DNA of 14,953 nucleotides from positions 41,442-56,394 of the forward strand of contig OKRF01000010.1 of assembly GCA_900290315.1 (NCBI GenBank). The letters run 5' to 3'. Within the stretch, counting starts at the first letter, position 1, and the number at the start of each line of letters is the position of its first letter. Below are positions 6,936-13,651 of the stretch, one piece after another. Position numbers and translations under genes: made by a program. Origin of the DNA: Candidatus Sulfopaludibacter sp. SbA3 (GTDB lineage Bacteria > Acidobacteriota > Terriglobia > Bryobacterales > Bryobacteraceae). The notes beneath the pieces were generated by a model. That model was not told where the DNA came from and ran no database searches. It saw nothing but the letters and a program-made list of their open reading frames with translations.

Positions 6936-8681
6936 ATGTTTCTCTTTGACTTCTTCCGGTCATTTCTGCCCCTGCACAATCCTCTGGGCTTTGGCGCCAG
7001 CGACTTTCTGCTGTTTGCGCTGGCGTCGATGCTGGTGACCTTGGTGTTTCTGCGGACCTGGCTGGAGCCCTTCGCCCGCCGATTTGCCGAACGCACATGG
7101 TGGTGCATGGCGCTGCTGGCCGCTTTGCCTATCGTGCTGCGGCTGGCGCTGCTGGCGCGCCATCCCGTGCCCACCCCCGGGGGCGCCGACGACTTCAGCT
7201 ATCTGCTGCTGGCCGATACATTGCGCCATTTCCGCCTGGCCAATGCGCCCCATCCCTTGAGTCAGTTCTTCGAAGCTGTCTTCATCGTGCAAGAACCCAC
7301 CTATAGCTCGATTTTTCCGCTGGGACAGGGCATTGTCCTCGCTCTGGGCTGGCTGGTGTTCGGCCATCCGTGGACGGGCGTGATGCTTTCGGTGGCGGCG
7401 CTCTGCGCGCTTTGCTATTGGATGCTGCGGGCGTGGACCACCCCGGGATGGGCCCTGGTGGGAGGTCTGCTCGCCGTCATGGAGTTCGGTCCGCTCAACC
7501 AGTGGATGAATCTCTATTGGGGTGGTGCGGCTAGCGCGGCCGCCGGATGCCTGGTGTTTGGCGCGCTGCCTCGCCTGCGCCATACCCTGGGCAGTCGCGA
7601 TGCCGCGATCCTGGGGGCTGGCTTGGGGCTGCAACTGCTGTCGCGCCCTTTTGAGTTCGTCCTGTTGTCGGTGTGCGTGGCGCTCTATTTCCTGCCGCTG
7701 TGGAAGCAACAGCGCATGCTGATGCGGCCTGCGGGCGTGGCCGCACTTGCCATGCTCCCCGCCTTAGTGCTCACGCTGGCCCAGAACCGCGCCGTGACAG
7801 GCCAATGGACCACCCTTCCGTACCAACTGAGCCGCTACCAATATGGCGTACCAGCCACCTTCACCGTGCAGCCCAACCCCACCCCGCATCGTACGCTTAC
7901 GCCGGAGCAGCAACTTGACTATCAGGCGCAGTGCATCATCCACGGGGAAGGCACAGACAGCTTCGGCAGCTACGTCGAGCGATGGACCGGGCGCGTCCAT
8001 TTCTACCGCTTCTTCTTTCTCGCGCCGCTCTATCTCGCCCTGCCGTTCTTTGTGGCTGCGCTGCGCGAGTTCCGCTTCTTGTGGGTGCTGGGCACGCTCC
8101 TTCTTTTCAGCCTGGGCACCAATTTCTACCCGTATTTCTATCCCCACTACATCGCCGCGCTCACCTGCCTGATGCTGCTGGTCAGCATCACCGCGCTCAC
8201 GCGCGTGCCGGCTGCGTCCCTGATCCTTTTCTTATGCACGGCCCAGTTCCTGTTTTGGTACGGCATCCACGCGCTGGCCGGCGAGAACCTGTTTCTCGCC
8301 GTAGCGCGCTACGACACCGGCGACTTTGTCAACTATGGCGATCCCGAAGGCCGCATAGCGATCAATGGAACGCTGGATGCCGCACAAGGCAAGCAGCTCG
8401 TCTTCGTGCAATACGGGCCGCAGCATGCCTTCCACGAGTGGATTCACAATGCCGCCGATATCGATCGCGCGCATATTGTGTGGGCGGCCGACCTGGGCGC
8501 CATCGAGAATGACAAACTCCGCAAGTATTACCCCGGCCGCACCGTGTGGCTGGCTCAGCCAGATGCCATTCCGCCTCGCGTCATTCCGTATCCGTATATC
8601 GCCGCGCCTGGACCTCATGGGCTTTTTGAGAACGGTCCAGTGAAAAACAGTACGGACATCGAGGAGATTGGAAAGCACTAA
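6936..8681 (+). CDS. GT-C-like multi-pass membrane protein of unknown function
   Basis: 581 residues with about ten to twelve hydrophobic segments, for example near 22-40, 55-74, 130-145, 150-165, 172-182, 222-252, 266-282, 358-377, 381-396, 405-421 and 427-446. The first large loop after two helices carries GGADDFSYLLLADTL (82-96) with an Asp85-Asp86 pair; an acidic pair in this position is typical of GT-C glycosyltransferases that use polyprenyl-phosphate sugars. The last 130 residues (about 450-581) are hydrophilic and probably form a globular domain. I cannot name a family or substrate. The ATG at 6936 follows AGAGGGTTCG; the open frame upstream overlaps the 20-codon ORF in another phase. 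It converges with the FmdB-type gene, with only 10 bases between stop codons. Confidence 0.75.
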   Translation: MFLFDFFRSFLPLHNPLGFGASDFLLFALASMLVTLVFLRTWLEPFARRFAERTWWCMALLAALPIVLRLALLARHPVPTPGGADDFSYLLLADTLRHFRLANAPHPLSQFFEAVFIVQEPTYSSIFPLGQGIVLALGWLVFGHPWTGVMLSVAALCALCYWMLRAWTTPGWALVGGLLAVMEFGPLNQWMNLYWGGAASAAAGCLVFGALPRLRHTLGSRDAAILGAGLGLQLLSRPFEFVLLSVCVALYFLPLWKQQRMLMRPAGVAALAMLPALVLTLAQNRAVTGQWTTLPYQLSRYQYGVPATFTVQPNPTPHRTLTPEQQLDYQAQCIIHGEGTDSFGSYVERWTGRVHFYRFFFLAPLYLALPFFVAALREFRFLWVLGTLLLFSLGTNFYPYFYPHYIAALTCLMLLVSITALTRVPAASLILFLCTAQFLFWYGIHALAGENLFLAVARYDTGDFVNYGDPEGRIAINGTLDAAQGKQLVFVQYGPQHAFHEWIHNAADIDRAHIVWAADLGAIENDKLRKYYPGRTVWLAQPDAIPPRVIPYPYIAAPGPHGLFENGPVKNSTDIEEIGKH

Positions 8682-8691
8682 GGCAAGATCT

Positions 8692-8919
8692 TCAGTTCAT
8701 GCCGCACATGCCGGGATTGCTGCAGCGGCCGCCGGGGCACATGGGCATCTCGGCGGACTTGGAACTGCCGTTGGCGTGGGCGGCAAACGTAGAGATCTCC
8801 TGCTTCAGATGCTTCTGCCCGCAGGAGGGACATTCGATTTCGGGAACGTCCGCGGCGCGGCGCACCAGTTTTTCGAACTTGGTCCCGCAATCGTCACAAC
8901 AGTATTCGTAGATCGGCAT
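8692..8919 (-). CDS. FmdB-type zinc ribbon protein
   Basis: 75 residues, beginning MPIYEYCCDDCGTKFEKLV as in the FmdB/CxxC putative regulatory family (TIGR02605). The first Cys pair is in CCDDC and the second in CPSCG, about 20 residues apart, which should bind one zinc ion. The C-terminal tail is rich in Met, Gly and Cys (CPGGRCSNPGMCGMN), a variable feature in the family. The start is set by a strong GGAGGAATAG before the ATG; a longer open frame of nine more codons has no such site. The ribosome binding site lies in the last codons of the upstream dacB gene, whose stop is 2 bases away, so the two are surely co-transcribed. The family was named from formamidase operons but its function is not established. 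Confidence 0.9.
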   Translation of the reverse strand: MPIYEYCCDDCGTKFEKLVRRAADVPEIECPSCGQKHLKQEISTFAAHANGSSKSAEMPMCPGGRCSNPGMCGMN

Positions 8920-8921
8920 AG

Positions 8922-10421
8922 CTATTCCTCCATTATAACTGCGCAAATGCGGTCCATCACATTGCGGATCTCGCCCGCTGGGCCGTTGAAGTTATTCACC
9001 AGGACGCTGAACGCCACCCAATCGCCCTTGGTTCGCTGCAAATAGCCGGAAAGCGCGCTGACGTGGGCCACGCTGCCGGTCTTGGCGTGGATGCGCCCGG
9101 CAAGGGCGGAATCGGCAAAGCGGCTGCCCAGCGTGCCGTCCTGGCCCCCCACAGGCAGCAGGGAAATCCAACTTTCGCGGGCAGAAGACTGGTACATAAA
9201 GCGCAGGAGTTTGACCACAGTGGCTGGCGTGACCAGGTTCTGGCGGGAGAGGCCGGAGCCATCGTTGATATTGTACTGATCGGCAGTCACACCCGCCTCG
9301 GCCAGAAAATCCTTCAATTCGGCAAGACCGGCCTCGCGGCTTCCCACGTTGCGGCGGGCGCGTCCCACAGCGCGCAACGCCAGCTCCGCGTGCAGGTTCT
9401 GGCTGACCTTATCGGTGATGCGCAGATCTTCCAGCAGCGGCGCTGAAATGCGCCGGGCCAACTCGGTTCCGGAAAGCGGTTCGAGTTCGGGGCCCTGGGT
9501 GAGGTCGGGGACCTCGTTGGGGAAGCGGTGATGGGCGACGGCTACGCCACCGGCGGCGATGCCGCGATCTTCCAGCGCCTGGCGCAGTGCCATGGCGGCG
9601 AACTGCGCCGGATCCTCTATGCCGAGCAGGAGGTCTTCACCGCGGTCGCGCAGCGGCAGCGCGCCCCACATTTCCAGGTCCAGGCTGCCCGCTGCGCGAT
9701 GGTAATGCACGCGGCGCGCGGCTCCAGCGGCCACCGTCTGGATGCGGTTATCGATGTGGTAATACTCCATCGGCGGTCTCAGGGTGAGCGCGGCCAGGTC
9801 GCCTGCCTGAGCGCCGGGCGCGATGTGGAGCGTCAAAGTGTTGTCGTGCAGGGTGAGAGCGGAGACCGGCGCGCCGTAGTCGTAGAGCGGATCGTCGATG
9901 CCCCAGCCGGGCGCGTAAGGCTCCCAGACATACCAGGTGTCGTCGCCGGCAATGTCACCATCCACGCGGGTGATGCCCTTGGCCGCAATCTGATCGGCCA
10001 GATCCTCAATAGCCGTCAACGGATTTCCCGTGATGGGCCCCTTCTGGTAGGGAATCGGGCGTGCGGAGAGGTTGGGATCGCCGCCGCCAACCAGGAGCAA
10101 ATCGCCTGAAATGCGACCGGCGGCGTCCGGCGCAGAGGCGGAAAGCACGCGCGTTTGAAACGTGAAATCGGGACCGAGCCGGGTCAGCGCCATGGCGGTG
10201 GTGAAGAGTTTGGTGTTGGAGGCGGGGACGAAGAAGCGTCCGGGGTTCAGTTCATACAACGTCTTTCCGGTTGCCAGGTCCACTGCCTCGACGCCCCAGA
10301 ATGCCCCGCGCGCCGCGGGCGAAGCGGCGAACAACTCTTCGATGCGCTCGGCCAGGGTGCCCGCCAATGCGGGATACGCGTACACCAGTAGCAGCGGCAG
10401 AACCCACGCTTGTTTTTTCAT
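8922..10421 (-). CDS. dacB: D-alanyl-D-alanine carboxypeptidase/endopeptidase, PBP4 type (peptidase S13)
   Basis: 499 residues with a Sec signal peptide (MKKQAWVLPLLLVYAYPALA, cut near residue 20), so it acts in the periplasm on peptidoglycan. All three active-site motifs of penicillin-binding transpeptidase-fold enzymes are present: SxxK at Ser68-Lys71 (PASNTK), SxN at Ser340-Asn342 (SQN) and KTG at 447-449. The large insertion between the first two motifs is characteristic of class C low-molecular-weight PBPs such as E. coli PBP4, which trims the terminal D-Ala and cuts crosslinks. NDGSGLSRQN (386-395) is another family segment. Its ATG overlaps the stop codon of the MFS gene (ATGA, 10418-10421), indicating translational coupling, and the zinc ribbon gene follows after 2 bases. 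Confidence 0.95.
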   Translation of the reverse strand: MKKQAWVLPLLLVYAYPALAGTLAERIEELFAASPAARGAFWGVEAVDLATGKTLYELNPGRFFVPASNTKLFTTAMALTRLGPDFTFQTRVLSASAPDAAGRISGDLLLVGGGDPNLSARPIPYQKGPITGNPLTAIEDLADQIAAKGITRVDGDIAGDDTWYVWEPYAPGWGIDDPLYDYGAPVSALTLHDNTLTLHIAPGAQAGDLAALTLRPPMEYYHIDNRIQTVAAGAARRVHYHRAAGSLDLEMWGALPLRDRGEDLLLGIEDPAQFAAMALRQALEDRGIAAGGVAVAHHRFPNEVPDLTQGPELEPLSGTELARRISAPLLEDLRITDKVSQNLHAELALRAVGRARRNVGSREAGLAELKDFLAEAGVTADQYNINDGSGLSRQNLVTPATVVKLLRFMYQSSARESWISLLPVGGQDGTLGSRFADSALAGRIHAKTGSVAHVSALSGYLQRTKGDWVAFSVLVNNFNGPAGEIRNVMDRICAVIMEE

Positions 10422-11608
10422 CTTCCCGTCACCTTCGATTCCAGCCAGATCAGCAGCAGCAAAACCATCACCAGCAGCGTGCCAGTCAGGGGGATGCCGA
10501 TCACCACGCCGACCCCCAGGGAAGCCGCGGCATAGCCCAGGGTGGCCGGAGCCAGAAGCCCGCCCAGCAGGGCCAGGGAAAAAATCCCATTGAAGAATCC
10601 CGGATGGTAGTAGGGGAAGCGCCGTCCAATGGCCTCTGCCACCAGCGGATAAATGCTGGCGTAGCCGGCACCGATAAATGCCACGCCAGTCGCCGCCCCG
10701 AACCAGTTATTGGTGTAGAACAAAACCAGACAGCCGAACAACGCCGCCACGCCGCTCCCCAATAGCAGGCGTCCGTGGCGCACGCGCGGCAGAATCGCCA
10801 CCGATCCCAGCCGTCCCCCCATCAGGAAGGCCCAATACGACATCAGGATGAGGAGCGAAGCGAGGGGACTCAAGCCCACCCGGCGGATAAGGAACAGCGG
10901 GAGCCAGCCGGCCACCGACCACTCATTGCCGAACTGAAAGAAGAGCAACAGCGCGAACATGACCGCACCGGGACTCCGAAAATCCTGCAACGCCTGGCGT
11001 AAAGTGGTGTCCGCGCCGCGCGGCGCTGAAATGTAGGAGCTGCGGATATAGATGCCGCCGAAAATGGCAGGCACCAGCGCCATCAGAAACAGGATCGTAG
11101 GGACGGAATAAGCGTAGAAAGTGCCGGCCACCAGCGCCGTCGCAGCCAGACAACCCAGTCCGTACCAGATGCCTCCCCGGTTCACTGTGCCGGCGGCGTC
11201 GGATTGGTAGGTGCGGGAGATGGCATGGAACAGAGCCATGTTGAGCAATCCGCTACCGGTGCCCAGCGCCAGCAGGCCGGCAACCCGCCACCATTGCGAA
11301 GCCGGTGGCGACACCATGGCCAGATAACCCAGCGACAAACAGGAGAGCGTACAGGAGGAAACCAGCAGAAAACGCAGGCCCCGGCGCGCCATAATACGCC
11401 GTGCCACCACGGCAGCCACCACAATGCCAACCGCGAAGCTGAGAAAGTAGTTGCCCACCGCGACAAAGTCCGGCGGATCCCGGTGATAGCCCCAGGCCGG
11501 CAGGACAGCTCCTAGAAGCGCCATCAGAAAGCCGGTCAGCATGAAGCCTGCCAATGCTCTTCCACCACCGGGCGAGGCGGTAGTGGCGTTGGCGGGCGCG
11601 GAACTCAC
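10418..11608 (-). CDS. Major facilitator superfamily transporter
   Basis: 396 residues with about twelve hydrophobic segments, a length and hydropathy typical of MFS carriers. After the second helix the loop reads ARRIMARRGLRF, comparable to the MFS motif A loop between helices 2 and 3, and GGRLGSVAILPRVRHGRLLL (about 265-285) is the equivalent loop in the second half. The substrate cannot be told; its close coupling to a PBP4 gene (4-base overlap) may hint at cell-wall turnover products, but that is speculation. The start is a GTG at 11606-11608 with no Shine-Dalgarno sequence; a TACAAT box ends 7 bases before it, so the message may be leaderless. A later start at Met23 is possible. Confidence 0.85.
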   Translation of the reverse strand: MSSAPANATTASPGGGRALAGFMLTGFLMALLGAVLPAWGYHRDPPDFVAVGNYFLSFAVGIVVAAVVARRIMARRGLRFLLVSSCTLSCLSLGYLAMVSPPASQWWRVAGLLALGTGSGLLNMALFHAISRTYQSDAAGTVNRGGIWYGLGCLAATALVAGTFYAYSVPTILFLMALVPAIFGGIYIRSSYISAPRGADTTLRQALQDFRSPGAVMFALLLFFQFGNEWSVAGWLPLFLIRRVGLSPLASLLILMSYWAFLMGGRLGSVAILPRVRHGRLLLGSGVAALFGCLVLFYTNNWFGAATGVAFIGAGYASIYPLVAEAIGRRFPYYHPGFFNGIFSLALLGGLLAPATLGYAAASLGVGVVIGIPLTGTLLVMVLLLLIWLESKVTGR

Positions 11609-11615
11609 AGGTTCG

Positions 11616-11621
11616 ATTGTA
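11616..11621 (-). promoter_or_regulatory. Candidate -10 box (TACAAT) for the MFS-dacB-fmdB operon
   Basis: On the minus strand TACAAT differs from the consensus TATAAT at one base. It ends 7 bases before the GTG start codon, so transcription would begin at or next to the start codon. No good -35 box is seen at the usual distance. Confidence 0.35.
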
Positions 11622-11641
11622 CCGTGGGCCGCTTGTGAAAA

Positions 11642-11696
11642 ACGGAATCAGCCATACGGAATTCGGGAGAACGGAACATAACATTCCAATGGAATG
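11642..11696. promoter_or_regulatory. ACGGAA repeats and a 15-bp palindrome, possible operator
   Basis: ACGGAAT occurs at 11642 and 11656 and ACGGAAC at 11671, spaced 14 and 15 bases apart. They are followed by CATTCCA-A-TGGAATG (11682-11696), a perfect 7-base inverted repeat around one base. The cluster lies in the divergent region between the MFS operon and the hydrolase gene and could bind a dimeric regulator of one or both. Confidence 0.4.
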
Positions 11697-11796
11697 AACG
11701 TAGTATCGATGGCACTCAGCGTGCACTGTAGGGTTTGGGTTTTGGTTAGAGAGTTTCCGCTTTGGTGTGTTGCCTCCTTTGGGCAATTCGTAAACC

Positions 11797-11836
11797 CCCC
11801 GCTTCGGTCCCATCTGCCGGAGCGGGGAATTTTTTT
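11797..11836 (+). terminator. Intrinsic terminator or attenuator in the leader of the hydrolase gene
   Basis: CCCCGCTTCGG (11797-11807) pairs with CCGGAGCGGGG (11817-11827), 11 base pairs with one G-U wobble, followed by AA and seven T residues (11830-11836). It lies 37 bases upstream of the hydrolase ATG and reads in the same direction. There is no plus-strand gene upstream for 3 kb, so it probably ends a short leader RNA rather than a preceding gene. Confidence 0.75.
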
Positions 11837-11873
11837 GCCGCCTGCCTTTGTTAAACTGATCTTTCTCACCGAA

Positions 11874-12911
11874 ATGACGGGACTCTACGCTCAATGGATG
11901 GATGGCTGGGAGCGTAAGCTCGCCACTCGCGATACCAACCGGGTGGTTCGGCAGTTTGAATGGGGCACTGAGTGGCTGCACAAAGTGGGCTACCCGGAGT
12001 GCCCCGCCCAGACCAACGGGAATGCGCGGGCGTGCGTGGCAGACTTCGTTTCCGCGGCGCTGCGGAACTCGGAGCGCTTCTTCGCCTACCAGCAGCCTGT
12101 CGATTACCAACTGCGGGATGGACGCCTGACCTTTACCAGCCCGGTGCAGTCGGGCTACCCGCAGAACGACGTCGTGCCCAACCTGTGGTTTCCCGCCGAG
12201 AAGGATCGGGGCCGCGCCCTGGTGGTGCTACCCCAGTGGAACAGCGATGCGGCGGGCCACGTGGGGCTCGCCAGGCTGTTGAACCGCTTCGGCATCAGCG
12301 CCCTGCGTATGACCATGGCGTATCACGCCGAACGCAAACCGCCGGAACTGGAACGCGCCGATTATCACGTCTCCAGCAACGTGGGGCGGACCATCCATGC
12401 CTGCCGGCAATCCGTGATCGACGCGCGCGCCTGTATAGACTGGCTGGCCGCGCAGGGCTACCGGCGGATCGGCATTCTGGGAACCAGCCTCGGCTCGTGC
12501 GTGGCGTTCATCGCGGCGGCGCACGATCCGCGAGTGAGAGTCGGCATCTTCAACCACGTCTCCATGTACTTTTCGGACGTGGTGTGGACCGGCCTTTCGA
12601 CGCAGAACGTCCGCCAGGGTTTTGGCGATACCGTCTCGCAGGAGGAGCTGCGCAGGTATTGGAGCGTGATCAGCCCGGCCAGTTACCTGGATCGTCTGCC
12701 CGGCCGCGATTTGCAGAGTCTGCTGGTCTGGGCGCGGCACGACAGCACATTCCTGCCGGAGTATTCGCAGCAGGTGCTGAAGAGCTTCCGGGAAATGAAG
12801 CTGCCGCATCGCGTCTTCACCTTGCCGTGCGGCCACTACACCACCGGCCAGTTCCCGTTCAACCTCATGGATGGCCTGGCGATGTGCCGCTTCGCCTGGC
12901 GGCACCTGTAA
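11874..12911 (+). CDS. Alpha/beta hydrolase family protein
   Basis: 345 residues. The nucleophile elbow GTSLG (203-207) has Ser205; the likely acid is Asp290 in LVWARHDSTF and the likely base His321 in LPCGHYTTG, giving a full catalytic triad in the standard order. LVVLPQW (116-122) is the first core strand followed by the oxyanion region, and DARACIDWLAAQGYRRIGILG (183-203) leads to the elbow. The N-terminal 100 residues are outside the core fold and contain several aromatic residues. No signal peptide is present with this start. The substrate is unknown; the architecture suggests an esterase or a related C-O/C-N hydrolase. The ATG at 11874 was chosen because the frame upstream runs through the terminator hairpin. 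Confidence 0.8.
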   Translation: MTGLYAQWMDGWERKLATRDTNRVVRQFEWGTEWLHKVGYPECPAQTNGNARACVADFVSAALRNSERFFAYQQPVDYQLRDGRLTFTSPVQSGYPQNDVVPNLWFPAEKDRGRALVVLPQWNSDAAGHVGLARLLNRFGISALRMTMAYHAERKPPELERADYHVSSNVGRTIHACRQSVIDARACIDWLAAQGYRRIGILGTSLGSCVAFIAAAHDPRVRVGIFNHVSMYFSDVVWTGLSTQNVRQGFGDTVSQEELRRYWSVISPASYLDRLPGRDLQSLLVWARHDSTFLPEYSQQVLKSFREMKLPHRVFTLPCGHYTTGQFPFNLMDGLAMCRFAWRHL

Positions 12912-12944
12912 CCGCAATACTACATATTGTTGTGTGCGCGTTTA

Positions 12945-13013
12945 TTGACACTGTCTGGCGCGCTTCTACATAAAACCGTATTGACAGATCCGAGCACCTC
13001 ATGAGAGGATAAT
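12945..13013 (+). promoter_or_regulatory. Candidate promoter elements for the rpmE leader RNA
   Basis: Two perfect TTGACA boxes occur at 12945-12950 and 12981-12986, and a GATAAT box (one base off consensus) at 13008-13013. The spacing between the second TTGACA and GATAAT is 21 bases, longer than the usual 17, so the pairing is uncertain; the first box could use TACATA at 12967-12972 (16-base spacer). Starting after GATAAT would place the RNA 5' end near 13020, just before the strong Shine-Dalgarno sequence. Confidence 0.4.
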
Positions 13014-13045
13014 TGCATCACTGAAGAAGGAGGTGGTCCAGCATA

Positions 13046-13087
13046 ATGGATAGTAGCAAACAACCGCGAGAGGTGGCCGACTGTTGA
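13046..13087 (+). CDS. 13-codon micro-ORF MDSSKQPREVADC
   Basis: ATG at 13046 preceded by AAGGAGGTGGTCC (13027-13039), which can pair with the 3' end of 16S rRNA over 13 bases with one G-U pair, far more than any other gene here. The peptide ends in Cys, and the TGA stop falls in the loop of the 12-bp hairpin whose 5' arm is the end of the ORF. Ribosome movement over the ORF would therefore open the hairpin, as in translation-dependent attenuation. The peptide has no features of a secreted or membrane protein, and whether it is made is unknown. Confidence 0.4.
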   Translation: MDSSKQPREVADC

Positions 13088-13196
13088 AGTCGCGCCTCTA
13101 ATGTAGCCGATCCCGCTTCAGTGGTGGGATCACGTTCCTGTGGACCGGCTGCCTCTTGCGTAGCTAAAGCCTCAGGTATTATTTCGATGGCTACCT

Positions 13197-13235
13197 ACCC
13201 CCGTGGACTGTGGGTCCACGGGGGTTTGTATTTTG
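13197..13235 (+). terminator. Perfect 12-bp terminator hairpin before rpmE
   Basis: ACCCCCGTGGAC (13197-13208) pairs perfectly with GTCCACGGGGGT (13214-13225) around a 5-base loop, followed by a T-rich tail TTTGTATTTT. It ends the candidate leader RNA 40 bases before the rpmE start codon. It could stop a separate small RNA or work as an attenuator for rpmE. Confidence 0.75.
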
Positions 13236-13236
13236 A

Positions 13237-13242
13237 TATACT
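13237..13242 (+). promoter_or_regulatory. Candidate -10 box (TATACT) for rpmE
   Basis: TATACT differs from TATAAT at one base and lies 31 bases before the rpmE ATG, just after the terminator. No -35 box is evident because the position is occupied by the hairpin. If used, rpmE would have its own start with a leader of about 25 bases. Confidence 0.3.
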
Positions 13243-13273
13243 GGAAATCTCGAAAGGAACTCCCCGTTACAAC

Positions 13274-13513
13274 ATGAAGGCCGGAATTCACCCCGCTTAC
13301 AACGAAATCAACGTCATTTGCGCCTGTGGCCACGTTTTCAAGACCCGGTCGACGCACAAGGGCGACATCCGCGTGGAAATCTGCTCCTCCTGCCACCCGT
13401 TCTTCACGGGCCGTCAGAAACTGGTAGACACTGCCGGCCGCATCGATAAGTTCGAGAGGAAGTACAAAGCCTCGCGCGGCGACAAGGACAAGAGAGAAAA
13501 GCAGCCCGCTTAG
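13274..13513 (+). CDS. rpmE: 50S ribosomal protein L31
   Basis: 79 residues starting MKAGIHPAYNEINVICACG, typical for bacterial L31, a small protein of the large subunit that bridges to the small subunit near the central protuberance. Cys16, Cys18, Cys37 and Cys40 make it the zinc-binding (C+) form. The conserved HPFFTGRQKLVDTAGRIDKFERKY follows. The basic C-terminal tail (SRGDKDKREKQPA) is variable in the family. A longer open frame upstream runs through the leader hairpins and is not used. The nearest Shine-Dalgarno-like sequence, AAAGGAA, is about 15 bases from the ATG, rather far, so initiation may depend on leader structure. A strong terminator follows. Confidence 0.95.
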   Translation: MKAGIHPAYNEINVICACGHVFKTRSTHKGDIRVEICSSCHPFFTGRQKLVDTAGRIDKFERKYKASRGDKDKREKQPA

Positions 13514-13532
13514 GCGGACTCTTTACGGATTG

Positions 13533-13566
13533 AAAAGGGCAGGCCGCGGGGCGGCCTGCCCTTTTT
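13533..13566 (+). terminator. Intrinsic terminator of rpmE
   Basis: AAAAGGGCAGGCCGC (13533-13547) pairs perfectly over 15 bases with GCGGCCTGCCCTTTT (13551-13565) around a GGG loop; the 3' arm runs into the T tract. It starts 20 bases after the rpmE stop and, because of its A and T flanks, may also work in the opposite direction. Confidence 0.9.
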
Positions 13567-13586
13567 GTCTTTGGAGTGAGGAGGGA

Positions 13587-13623
13587 ACAGACGGCCCGCC
13601 TCTGTTAGAAGCGGACCGCCTGT
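13587..13623. repeat. Inverted repeat downstream of secreted protein copy 1
   Basis: ACAGACGGCCCGC (13587-13599) and GCGGACCGCCTGT (13611-13623) are inverted with two mismatches. A near-identical element follows copy 2 (14315-14351), so it belongs to the duplicated unit. On the minus strand it lies 29 bases after the stop codon of copy 1 and may end transcription or protect the message, though no clean T tract follows. Confidence 0.6.
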
Positions 13624-13651
13624 CAGGGTGGGGGGAGATCTATCGAGGTGG

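Larger units (their letters stand above)
13020..13235 (+). ncRNA. Candidate structured leader or small RNA upstream of rpmE
   Basis: About 215 bases with several possible helices. One hairpin at 13069-13099 has 12 pairs (AGAGGTG/CGCCTCT and CGACT/AGTCG) with a 2-base bulge. Another pairs GATCCC (13109-13114) with GGGATC (13126-13131). AGCCG (13105-13109) can pair with CGGCT (13146-13150), and GTAGC (13160-13164) with GCTAC (13190-13194). GGTCCA (13035-13040), directly after the Shine-Dalgarno core, can pair with TGGACC (13141-13146), an alternative to the AGCCG pairing. The RNA ends in a strong terminator hairpin. It contains a 13-codon ORF. Known L31 leader RNAs exist in other phyla, but I cannot match this to a described class. 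Confidence 0.5.

Noticed and set aside
11694..11873. 60-codon N-terminal extension of the hydrolase
   Set aside because: It would be translated from a terminator stem and T tract, and has no good ribosome binding site; the ATG at 11874 is more likely.
13160..13195. Resemblance of AAAGCC...GATGGCTACC to part of the cyclic di-GMP-I riboswitch
   Set aside because: Only short pieces are similar; the two-stem core with its conserved tetraloop and receptor is not present in the right order.
13121..13273. N-terminal extension of L31
   Set aside because: The frame runs through the terminator hairpin, and L31 proteins start at the MKAGIHP segment.
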